Shown here: piece by piece, positions 16,060 through 23,322 of the stretch
How positions within the stretch are numbered: position 1 is the first letter of the stretch
How the letters are laid out: every line of letters starts with the position of its first letter
Assembly (NCBI GenBank): GCA_017501345.1
Contig: JAFVXC010000004.1
Location: 1-60,209 of the forward strand
Length of the DNA stretch: 60,209 nt
Direction of reading: 5' to 3'
DNA from: Clostridia bacterium
GTDB taxonomy: Bacteria > Bacillota_A > Clostridia > Oscillospirales > CAG-272
Notes under the pieces: model-generated
Database searches by the model: none
What the model was told of the DNA's origin: nothing
The model's input: only the letters and a program-made list of their open reading frames with translations
Translations under genes and position numbers: made by a program

Positions 16060-17534
16060 TAAAAGTCAATGTCATCGGGCGTATAGCGCCGTCTGTCACC
16101 CGATGCGCCTCCTTTCTCCGTAGCACCGAGCACAGAGGCTCCTGCAGATGACTCGCGCGGAGACGCGGCAGCTTGCTCGGCCTTCTCCGAGCGCTCCTCC
16201 TCATTCTCTATCTCGTCGGGCGTTTTCAGCGTCACCGCCGTTCCGACGATATCGTAAAAGCTTACCGTGGGATTCTGCATCAGGATGTTCAGCACCGTCA
16301 TATAGTCGCGGAGCATTTCACGCGGAGTGATCATACTGTTCGCACCCGCACGCGAGAGGCAAATATTCAGAAAATCGACCATTTCCGCCTCCGTGATACG
16401 CGGCTCCCACGCGTAGTTCTGTGCGTATAGACGCGTAACGCGCTGAATGAGCGCGAAAAGCTCGTCGTCCGAAAGGCGGCGCAGACGGATCACGGGACCG
16501 ATCAGGTTCTTGAAGCCCTCAAGTGCAAAGCGGCTGTCGCAAAGACGCGACCTGAGTGCCTCGTAGCTGAAGAGCCCGCGGCGCGTATCCTCAAGGAACT
16601 GCGGCGTTCCGCCGAGCACGAGCGCAAGCCCCGGGGCGCGTCCCTGGAGGGTATCGTTGAACATTGAAAGGATCTTTTCGTAGTTATTTTCACGGCTGAC
16701 GCGGTGATTGATCTTATAAAGATTCACACATTCGTCGATGAACACCACGAGTCCGCGATAGCCCATCGCAGGCGTGCGGACAAGCGCCGCCCAAAGCTTC
16801 AGAAAGTCGTACCAGTTTTCGTCCGATATGATCGTCGATACCGAAAAGCCGAGGGCGCTCCGCGCCTCGGTCTTGGTCGAGAATTCTCCGCGTAGCCAAC
16901 GGAGGCAGGCGCTCTTCTTTTCCTCGTCTCCTTCGAGATACGCCTCGTAGTAGCCCGTGATCACACGCGCGAAATCGAAGCCGCCAACCATCATTTCGAT
17001 CTCCTGTAATTCAAGGAAGATCCTTGCGCTGAGCCGTGCCGAGAAATCGGGCGCGTCGGGAAGGACGCCCTCTGAGATGAGGGCTGCCTGAAGTCCGCTG
17101 ACCCAACGGGCGATCATTTTCGGAAGTGCGCCGCCGTCGGGAGACGCCTTCGAAGCCATATTTTTCATCAGCTCACGGTAGGTCGCAACGCCGCTTCCGC
17201 CCGTGCCGTACAGACGGCGCTCGGGGGTGAGGTCGGTATCTGCCGTGACGAAGCCCTTTTCAAGCGCATAGCCGCGGACGAGCTGAAGAAGGAAGCTCTT
17301 ACCGCTTCCGTAGCGTCCGATCAGAAAACGCATCGAGCCGCCGCCATCCGAAACCGTCTCAAGGTCGGACAGCAGCGCCGCGATCTCGTCCCTTCGACCG
17401 ATCGCGATATAAGGCGCGCCCGCACGCGGAACGACACCCGCAGAAACACTGGCGAGAAGCGACGTCAGGATCCTCTTCGGCACCTCATGTGCGGCTTTCT
17501 CGGTTTCGGTTTTCATATGAAGCTCAGTCTGCAT
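16059..17534 (-). CDS. BrxD-like P-loop ATPase (DUF2791 family)
   Basis: A 491-residue AAA+/STAND-like ATPase. The ATG at 17534 was chosen because GGAGG lies five bases before it. Walker A is GRYGSGKS (73-80) after the recognisable SAGVVPRAGAPYIAIGR entry. Walker B is LVVFIDE (about 262-268). An arginine-rich sensor region follows (PVIRLRRLSDDELFALIQRV). The layout matches the DUF2791 family, whose members include BrxD of BREX systems and partners of TerB-N proteins. The acidic, Ala-rich tail (about 435-475) is low complexity and ends with RRYTPDDIDF, a short motif that may contact the helicase. It is encoded between the TerB and helicase genes, all tightly packed. Confidence 0.8.
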   Translation of the reverse strand: MQTELHMKTETEKAAHEVPKRILTSLLASVSAGVVPRAGAPYIAIGRRDEIAALLSDLETVSDGGGSMRFLIGRYGSGKSFLLQLVRGYALEKGFVTADTDLTPERRLYGTGGSGVATYRELMKNMASKASPDGGALPKMIARWVSGLQAALISEGVLPDAPDFSARLSARIFLELQEIEMMVGGFDFARVITGYYEAYLEGDEEKKSACLRWLRGEFSTKTEARSALGFSVSTIISDENWYDFLKLWAALVRTPAMGYRGLVVFIDECVNLYKINHRVSRENNYEKILSMFNDTLQGRAPGLALVLGGTPQFLEDTRRGLFSYEALRSRLCDSRFALEGFKNLIGPVIRLRRLSDDELFALIQRVTRLYAQNYAWEPRITEAEMVDFLNICLSRAGANSMITPREMLRDYMTVLNILMQNPTVSFYDIVGTAVTLKTPDEIENEEERSEKAEQAAASPRESSAGASVLGATEKGGASGDRRRYTPDDIDF

Positions 17535-17546
17535 AATAGCCTCCAT

Positions 17547-19349
17547 TTATTCAAAAATCGATCGGTAATCCTCGATCACAGTATATCCTCCGTCCGATTC
17601 CTCGAGCAGAATATCTCCGAGCGCATCGGCGGCAAGCTCATTGATCTCGTCAACGATCAACTCGGCGATCCTCCCTTGCTCTGCGGCAAAGCGCCGTTCA
17701 GCCGGGTAGTCCGCGCGATAAGCGGCGAGAACGAAGGGATAAAGCGTGCCGAAAACCGACGCGAGACGGTCTTCTCTCGGGGCGTTGGTGTCCTCACCTT
17801 CCGTTACGAAGGGGGAGGATGGCGTCGTCATTTCATATAGGAAATCCTCCGTGCGCTCTATGCCCGATGTGGGCGGTTCGGATAACGCAGCCTTATCCTC
17901 TTCGTCCGAAAACGCCTCGGTCAGCCGCTCGGTCGTCTCCCACGACTCTCTCTCAATCTCTGCGGCGTGGGCGACCGAGAGAGGTGTTTTCGGGAGGTCG
18001 TAGAGCCTTTCGTAGCTCGGGATCTCCGTTTTTTTACGCGTATCATTCAGCTCGCTCTTATGCGGAAATGCCTCGTCACAGTAGCGGTCAATGCATTTCT
18101 TCACCTCGTTCGGAAGTGAGTAAACAGTCAGTCGAGACTTGATGCCGAGAAAGGCGCGCAGGCGGTTCTCGGTGTATTTCAGGATATCCGACACGAGATA
18201 GCGCATTTCGTGAGAGCGCGAGAAGGAGGCGTAATCGACCTCGATGCGATAACGGATGCGGTAGGAGCAAAGCGCCTGCTCAAAGGCGTTCCGCACCATA
18301 TGGCTGTCCTGCATCCCCGTCTTCGAGAAGAGATGATCCCCTCTCGAATACTGTGAGATCACCGCAGACAGAGCGCCCGGCAGAAAGCGATCGAAGTAAT
18401 CGCAGCTTTTTCCCTTATAAAAATGGCTCTTTCGGTAGTCGTACGCCGAGGCGTAGCGCAAAAGCAAGCTCGCGTAGCCGTCAACGCCATCCCCTTTTGA
18501 TGAAATATAAAGCTCCTTCAGTGTCGCATCATAAAGGCGGTGAAAGTCCGACGTCCCTCGCACGTCCTCGGGCACGGGGAGCCGATGGAGAAGCGAATAA
18601 TCAATGATCCATTCGGAAAGCAGGCGCGAGAGACGCGGATTCTCCCGACCGTAGGTGAAAAACAGTCGGTACAGCATCCGAAGCCCATCCTCTACGGGAA
18701 CTTCGTATCCTGCCGTATTGAGGAGCTCATAGACGTAGAGATAGAGGTAGCTGTCGTCGGTTTTCGGCGTACTGCCCCGTCTGAATTCCCGCCGCCACCA
18801 AAAATAATAATCAAGCTGCTCACGCGACAGCTGAGAATACTGCGGAACGTAGGAGAAAAACCGAACGGGCGCGTCATATCCGACGTCCTCCGCAGGCTCA
18901 TAGGACAGATACCGCGCGGCATCCGTGCAGAAATCTCTGTAATAATGATAGCGACTCGACCACGGATAGACCGCGACGCGGTGGACGAGCCCGCTGTCAC
19001 TTTCGTAAAAAATACTCGGCTCCGCAGCCTCCACGGTGCCAAGGTCCGAAAATCCTCCCGCCACAGGCGAAACGAAATGCCGCACCACAACCTCTCCCTC
19101 CTCGGGATTCAGGTTCAGCGGTGAATCCGCAACGGTGCCCTCGTCGGAGGCAGTCACGCCGCTCGTGGTCGGCTCGAGCACGACCTCAGTCGTATCAAGC
19201 GCTCCCGGGGCGCGTCTCGGAGGAGCTTTTCTTTTCGGAAGCAGCATATCGATCTCCCAGAAATCGTCCTTTTCCTTGCTTTCGGCGTCGTTTTTTCGCC
19301 GCGTCTCGATCACAAATTCTGCCTTCGGCTCTTCCCTTGGTGCGGACAT
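17547..19349 (-). CDS. TerB-N / TerB-C domain protein
   Basis: A 600-residue cytoplasmic protein. A disordered, Pro/Glu/Thr-rich N-terminus (1-115) precedes a TerB-N domain (about 120-330) containing FFSYVPQYSQLSREQLDYYF and DDSYLYLYVYELLNTAGYEV. A variable middle contains a second low-complexity stretch (about 470-530). The C-terminus matches TerB-C (IAELIVDEINELAADALGD near 560). TerB-N/TerB-C proteins have been linked by comparative genomics to ATPases and helicases in stress and defence contexts. It is first of the three-gene cassette, behind the promoter at 19389-19418; its stop and the next gene's start are 12 bp apart. It may be the adaptor or sensor of the system. Confidence 0.8.
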   Translation of the reverse strand: MSAPREEPKAEFVIETRRKNDAESKEKDDFWEIDMLLPKRKAPPRRAPGALDTTEVVLEPTTSGVTASDEGTVADSPLNLNPEEGEVVVRHFVSPVAGGFSDLGTVEAAEPSIFYESDSGLVHRVAVYPWSSRYHYYRDFCTDAARYLSYEPAEDVGYDAPVRFFSYVPQYSQLSREQLDYYFWWRREFRRGSTPKTDDSYLYLYVYELLNTAGYEVPVEDGLRMLYRLFFTYGRENPRLSRLLSEWIIDYSLLHRLPVPEDVRGTSDFHRLYDATLKELYISSKGDGVDGYASLLLRYASAYDYRKSHFYKGKSCDYFDRFLPGALSAVISQYSRGDHLFSKTGMQDSHMVRNAFEQALCSYRIRYRIEVDYASFSRSHEMRYLVSDILKYTENRLRAFLGIKSRLTVYSLPNEVKKCIDRYCDEAFPHKSELNDTRKKTEIPSYERLYDLPKTPLSVAHAAEIERESWETTERLTEAFSDEEDKAALSEPPTSGIERTEDFLYEMTTPSSPFVTEGEDTNAPREDRLASVFGTLYPFVLAAYRADYPAERRFAAEQGRIAELIVDEINELAADALGDILLEESDGGYTVIEDYRSIFE

Positions 19350-19388
19350 ATCCTTCTCCTCCCTTCGCGCGTTTTTTCGGAATATAAT

Positions 19389-19418
19389 ATTATATCATAA
19401 CACCAAAGTATTTGTCAA
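19389..19418 (-). promoter_or_regulatory. Promoter of the TerB/BrxD/helicase cassette
   Basis: On the minus strand TTGACA, an 18-base spacer and TATAAT lie about 40-69 bp upstream of the TerB-N gene. The near-consensus match suggests constitutive transcription unless repressed. Confidence 0.75.
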
Positions 19419-19544
19419 GAGCGGACCTGAAAAACCGCACGTCAGCTCTTTTCGAAAAAAGGAAAAAAAGCCCTTCTCGGGTTCTCGTATAAGTCGTGTC
19501 CTCCTCGGAAACAATGGGATTAAAAGAAAAATCAAGGAGTCGTT

Positions 19545-19991
19545 ATGCAAGGTCTCGCCAAAGCAGTCACAGAGCCCCGCCGCGGGCTTCTCGCCCTTTT
19601 CGTTGCCTTCCTCGTCGGAGGCTCCGCATATTACGCACTCGAGATCCTTTGGCGCGGGCATTCGCACGTCACGATGTGGTTTTGCGGTGCGATCTGCCTT
19701 TCGGGGATCCTTCTGATCGAGTGCGCTTATTCCCGTATGCCCCTATACAAAAGGGCGCTTTTCAGCGCCCTTTTCATTACAGCCGTAGAATTCGTGTTCG
19801 GCTGTGTGTTTAATTTATGGCTGCGGCTCGACGTCTGGGATTACTCCGAGGTACCCTTCAACCTGCTCGGTCAGATCTGTCTTCCCTACAGTGTGATGTG
19901 GTATTTTCTCGCCTTCCCCGCCGCGCTCGTCTGCAAGCTCATTCTATTCGCGGTCGGGTATCACAGAGTCCCCCGTGTATCCGACCCGTAG
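19545..19991 (+). CDS. Putative ABC transporter permease-like membrane protein (PF06541 type)
   Basis: A 148-residue membrane protein with four predicted helices (about 14-34, 46-64, 72-92, 110-140). The block LFITAVEFVFGCVFNLWLRL followed by VWDYSEVPFNLLGQICLPYS is the hallmark of the PF06541 'putative ABC-transporter type IV' family, common in Clostridia; no transport activity is established for these small members. An AAGGAG-like site precedes the ATG. The last 48 bp overlap, tail to tail, the end of the metallophosphoesterase gene on the other strand. Confidence 0.7.
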   Translation: MQGLAKAVTEPRRGLLALFVAFLVGGSAYYALEILWRGHSHVTMWFCGAICLSGILLIECAYSRMPLYKRALFSALFITAVEFVFGCVFNLWLRLDVWDYSEVPFNLLGQICLPYSVMWYFLAFPAALVCKLILFAVGYHRVPRVSDP

Positions 19992-20753
19992 CTCGACGAC
20001 CTCGCACGGCACACCGATTCGCGGTACGTACGCGCTGTTGGTCATTCCGCGGCTGATCACGAGACGCCCGTCGTGTACCCCGCGCACGAGACGCGGGAAA
20101 AGTCCCTGCCCCGGTGCAAAGATCGCCTGCCCGAAAAAGCTCCACTGTCCACCGTGTGCGTGACCCGATACTGCAAGATCGACGGGCGTATCCCGAAGAT
20201 AGCGTGGGTAATACTCGGGATGGTGGCACAGGAGGAGCTTATATGCGTCGAGACGTGAAAATTCCGACAAAAATCCGAGGTTTGGAATCATATCCCGATA
20301 CGTCAGCCCCGAGGTCAGTCCTCCGATCACGATCCCACCGTGCATCACATAAGAATCGTCGAGAAGCACGACACCCGTAGAAAGGATCTCCTCACGGATC
20401 GCCTTATCAAGCGGCATATAATCGGGGAAATTCTTATTTGCCCACGGACGCCCCGAATGGACACCGCCCATCTCGTGGTTGCCGAGCGAATAGTACACGG
20501 GCGCGATCCCCGCAGCAGAGCGCAGGAACGCCATTCCGTTCTGATAGCCCTTTCGCACTTTAGGCGTCATTTCCCCCTCGGGGGTGCAGAAATAATCCGA
20601 CAAATCGCCCGGTATGAGGATCATATCGGGCTTCATCCCGTCGAGGAGGCGAAGCGCCGTAGTCCCGGCATCACCGTGCAGATCTGCCGCGACCGCCGCA
20701 CGAAAGTGCACATCGGGACGCTTACACGGAAGGCTGTATACCGTATGCTTCAT
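19944..20753 (-). CDS. Metallophosphoesterase (YkuE/YaeI-like)
   Basis: A 269-residue calcineurin-type phosphoesterase. The metal-ligand motifs are visible in order: ADLHG (about 23-27), GDLSD (48-52), GNHE (90-93), HH in LLCHHPEY, and SGHAHGGQ (about 196-203). The closest recognisable group is YkuE/YaeI, which act on envelope lipids or related phosphodiesters, but this protein lacks an obvious signal peptide, so the substrate is open. It is 6 bp after the leucine-rich membrane protein gene and probably transcribed with it. Its 3' end overlaps the convergent gene by 48 bp. Confidence 0.85.
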   Translation of the reverse strand: MKHTVYSLPCKRPDVHFRAAVAADLHGDAGTTALRLLDGMKPDMILIPGDLSDYFCTPEGEMTPKVRKGYQNGMAFLRSAAGIAPVYYSLGNHEMGGVHSGRPWANKNFPDYMPLDKAIREEILSTGVVLLDDSYVMHGGIVIGGLTSGLTYRDMIPNLGFLSEFSRLDAYKLLLCHHPEYYPRYLRDTPVDLAVSGHAHGGQWSFFGQAIFAPGQGLFPRLVRGVHDGRLVISRGMTNSAYVPRIGVPCEVVELRVGYTGDSVIPDRE

Positions 20754-20759
20754 TCGGTC

Positions 20760-21779
20760 TTATCCCTCCGAGCCGCGGAAAACGATGCTTACGCCTTCGA
20801 TCCCGAGGCGATCGGCATCGGCGGCAAGGGCTGCCCATTCTGCCTCCGTGCCGAGGAAATACAGTGTCTCAAGCGCATCGCAGGACGAGAACGGATACGC
20901 GCCAAGCGATTCAAGTCCACTGCCGAGCGTGACCGTGCGAAGTCCCTTACAGGAGTTGAAGGCACGGCCGCCGAGCGTTTTGAGGCTATTCGGAAGTGTG
21001 ATCTCCGTGAGCCTCTTACACTTTGCAAACGCCGACGTACCGATCGTTTCGAGCTTTTCACCGAAGGTCACGCTTTCAAGCGCAGCGCATACCTCGAAGG
21101 CACCCGCACCAAGCGCAGTCAGATGCGTCGGAAGCTTGACCTCCTTCAGCGCATTACAGCCGAGAAAGGCGTAGTCGTCGATCCGAAGCACACAGTCGCT
21201 GATCTCGACCGACAAAAGCTCGGTGCGATGTGCAAAGATCTGCTCTGACAGCTCGGTAACGAGAACGCCGTCAAAGACGTCGGGGATCTTTATATGCCAG
21301 TCCCCCTTGTATCTGTCCTCGTCAAAATCGAGAACGCCGCTCTCGGTAATCGAAAACCACGGTGCGGTCGCGGACGTCTCGTAGGATACGTCCTCCTTGC
21401 CCGAAAGCTTCACCGCCTGCAGATAGATCGCCTCCTGAAGGCGTTCATCTGCGTCCTTATAGCCTGTTATCTTGCGGAAGGCAATGATCGCCTCGGCATA
21501 CTTGCCGTCCTCGAGCAGTCGCTCCGCCTGACTGTATCGGATCGACGGAACGATCACGTTGACGGTGAGAACGGCGAGGACAACGATCAGAACCGCCGCC
21601 GTGACTGCAAGGATCATCAGTGCGCGGAGCTTCTTTTTCTGCTCGCGCAGTCTCCGCTCTCTCTGTGTCTCTTTCATTTTCTGCTCGCGCTCCCATTTGC
21701 GGCGCAGACGCGCCTCCTCGGAGTCGCTCACCTCGGGAAGCTCTGCTTTCCAGGGCTTTTTATTCTGATCTTTCGCCAT
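20760..21779 (-). CDS. Membrane-anchored BspA-like leucine-rich repeat protein
   Basis: A 339-residue protein. A highly charged cytoplasmic head with coiled-coil character (about 20-50, RRKWEREQKMKETQRERRLR) is followed by one membrane segment (about 52-76), then a TPR-like helical hairpin (AERLLEDGKYAEAIIAFRKI, about 85-115). Five or six LRR_5/BspA repeats follow (IDDYAFLGCNALKEVKLP and similar). The repeats face outside and probably bind a surface ligand. It has a consensus promoter (21811-21839) and is first of a two-gene operon with the metallophosphoesterase. The ligand is unknown. Confidence 0.75.
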   Translation of the reverse strand: MAKDQNKKPWKAELPEVSDSEEARLRRKWEREQKMKETQRERRLREQKKKLRALMILAVTAAVLIVVLAVLTVNVIVPSIRYSQAERLLEDGKYAEAIIAFRKITGYKDADERLQEAIYLQAVKLSGKEDVSYETSATAPWFSITESGVLDFDEDRYKGDWHIKIPDVFDGVLVTELSEQIFAHRTELLSVEISDCVLRIDDYAFLGCNALKEVKLPTHLTALGAGAFEVCAALESVTFGEKLETIGTSAFAKCKRLTEITLPNSLKTLGGRAFNSCKGLRTVTLGSGLESLGAYPFSSCDALETLYFLGTEAEWAALAADADRLGIEGVSIVFRGSEG

Positions 21780-21810
21780 AGCTCAACCTCTCTTCTTTTT
21801 CATACTATAT

Positions 21811-21839
21811 ATTATACAGTACAAGCCCCGCTCTGTCAA
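21811..21839 (-). promoter_or_regulatory. Promoter of the LRR protein / phosphoesterase operon
   Basis: On the minus strand TTGACA, a 17-base spacer and TATAAT form a perfect consensus promoter about 32-60 bp upstream of the LRR gene start. Confidence 0.85.
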
Positions 21840-21873
21840 GAGAGGGCGCGTCTTTTGCGAATTTTTAACAATC

Positions 21874-21913
21874 AAAAGACCGATCACCGCACCGTAACGG
21901 TGGGCGATCGGTC
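21874..21913 (-). terminator. Terminator at the end of the fumarate reductase/transporter operon
   Basis: GACCGATC (21878-21885) pairs with GATCGGTC (21906-21913), with an inner CCG/CGG stem. TTTTGATTG follows on the minus strand. Confidence 0.75.
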
Positions 21914-21929
21914 TAAGTGGATCAAAGCT

Positions 21930-23171
21930 TTACGAGCAAAGCAGGATGATAACCTGCGAGGCTACAACGACTGCGATGAGGGAGAAGGGGTAGGTTGCCG
22001 CATATGCGGATGCAACGTCCTCGGTTCCCGAAACGTTAATGAGCGTTCCGAGTGCGGGAGTCGAGGTCATACCGCCCGTGATCGAGCCGAGGTTATTGAG
22101 AATCGGAAGCTTCAGAACGACCTTTGCAAAGAAGAAGCCGATGAACATCGGGATGATGGTCATAATCACACCGTAGAGGAAGTAGATCGCTTCGAATTCT
22201 GCGACGAACTCCGCACCGCCTGCGATACCCGCGCCGATGAGGAAGAGCATCAGACCGAGCTCACGGAATACCTTCAGGGTGGTGAGGCTCGGCATCAGCG
22301 AGATCTTACCGATACGCGAGAAGTGACCGAAGAGCAGCGAAGCAAGAAGGCATCCGCCCGTCGTGGTGAGGGAGAAATTGCCGATCTTCAGGGAGCCGAC
22401 GAAGATGCCGATAACAGCCGCGAGAGCGAAGGGCATAAAGCCGAACTCGTCCATATGGATAAGCTTACCTGCGTACTTCTTTTCGTCAGCGGTTGCAACC
22501 GACGTGATCTTCGCGCGCTCTGCATCCATATCTGCCTTGCAGACCTTAGGTATCAGCTGCACGAAGAGAACGACGCCGATGACACCGAAGAGGTATGCGA
22601 TGCCGTGACCGACCGAAACGAGCCCTTCAAGGCTTGCGTCTACCGTGTCCTTTGCCGCAGAGAATGCGGGGGTCGAGGTCAGCGAGCCCGAGAGCAGACC
22701 GACGAGCATTGCCGTGATTTCAGCCATATCGCGGTCGGGATTGATCAGCTTATCGATATAAATACAGCCGACGCAGGCGAGTGCACCCGAAAGAATGATG
22801 ATCAGACCGATCATAATATAGGACTTGAAGTTCTTCTTGAGGTTACCGAAGAACTTCGGACCTGCGATGAAGCCGACCGAGGTGACGAACAGGATCAGAC
22901 CGAGGTTTTCGACGATCTTGAGTGCGCTGCCCGCATAAGTGAGCGGACCTATCGCAAGCTGATTCGCAAGGGGCTCGTACAGGAATACGCCGAAGATCAG
23001 CGCGACGATGAATACACCGCCCGTGCCGAGGCTGACACCCTTAATGGTGATCCTGCCGAGGATATATCCGACTGCCGCGATCGCAAGGATCGAGAACATC
23101 AGAAAAGAAATCGTTTTGATCGAGAGACCCATCGAAAAGCCTTCGAAGAGCTCTACGTTAAAAAGAGTCAT
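21930..23171 (-). CDS. AAEx (YidE/AspT/SucE)-family transporter, possible succinate exporter
   Basis: A 413-residue integral membrane protein with about ten helices. The start was set at MTLFNVELF because GGAGG lies eight bases before it. Two copies of the Asp-Al_Ex domain are recognisable, with matching signatures GLLSGSLTSTPAFSAA (first half) and NLGSITGGMTSTPALGTL (second half). The TrkA-C domains often found between the halves are absent. Family members exchange aspartate for alanine (AspT) or export succinate (SucE1 of Corynebacterium). Placed directly after the fumarate reductase genes, succinate export, possibly in exchange for a C4-dicarboxylate, is the best guess. Confidence 0.8.
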   Translation of the reverse strand: MTLFNVELFEGFSMGLSIKTISFLMFSILAIAAVGYILGRITIKGVSLGTGGVFIVALIFGVFLYEPLANQLAIGPLTYAGSALKIVENLGLILFVTSVGFIAGPKFFGNLKKNFKSYIMIGLIIILSGALACVGCIYIDKLINPDRDMAEITAMLVGLLSGSLTSTPAFSAAKDTVDASLEGLVSVGHGIAYLFGVIGVVLFVQLIPKVCKADMDAERAKITSVATADEKKYAGKLIHMDEFGFMPFALAAVIGIFVGSLKIGNFSLTTTGGCLLASLLFGHFSRIGKISLMPSLTTLKVFRELGLMLFLIGAGIAGGAEFVAEFEAIYFLYGVIMTIIPMFIGFFFAKVVLKLPILNNLGSITGGMTSTPALGTLINVSGTEDVASAYAATYPFSLIAVVVASQVIILLCS

Positions 23172-23275
23172 AAGACGCCTCCAAAAGGATACTGATAGAA
23201 TTCCATATCCCATGAGAAAGAGACCGAAAAAGCGCAGCGGGCGCTTCCCTTCTCGCTCTCCTCGGACATGGGGGA

Positions 23276-23311
23276 GCCTTCCTCTGCCCCTTTTATGGGA
23301 TAGAGGAAGGC
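23276..23311. other. Hairpin between the fumarate reductase and transporter genes
   Basis: GCCTTCCTCT and AGAGGAAGGC form a 10-bp stem with a 16-base loop, between the flavoprotein stop and the transporter start (151-bp gap). No T-run follows leftward, so it probably sets mRNA stability or partial termination, lowering transporter expression relative to the enzyme genes. Confidence 0.5.
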
Positions 23312-23322
23312 GACAGATCAAA

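Noticed and set aside
13756..17534. A BREX system
   Set aside because: Only BrxD-like and BrxHI-like proteins are present; no methylase (PglX), PglZ phosphatase or PglW/BrxC was found between 12.7 and 19.5 kb.
21294..23195. Long open frame of 633 codons on the plus strand
   Set aside because: Antisense to the leucine-rich protein and transporter genes; its Arg/Asp/Glu-rich sequence is a frame shadow.
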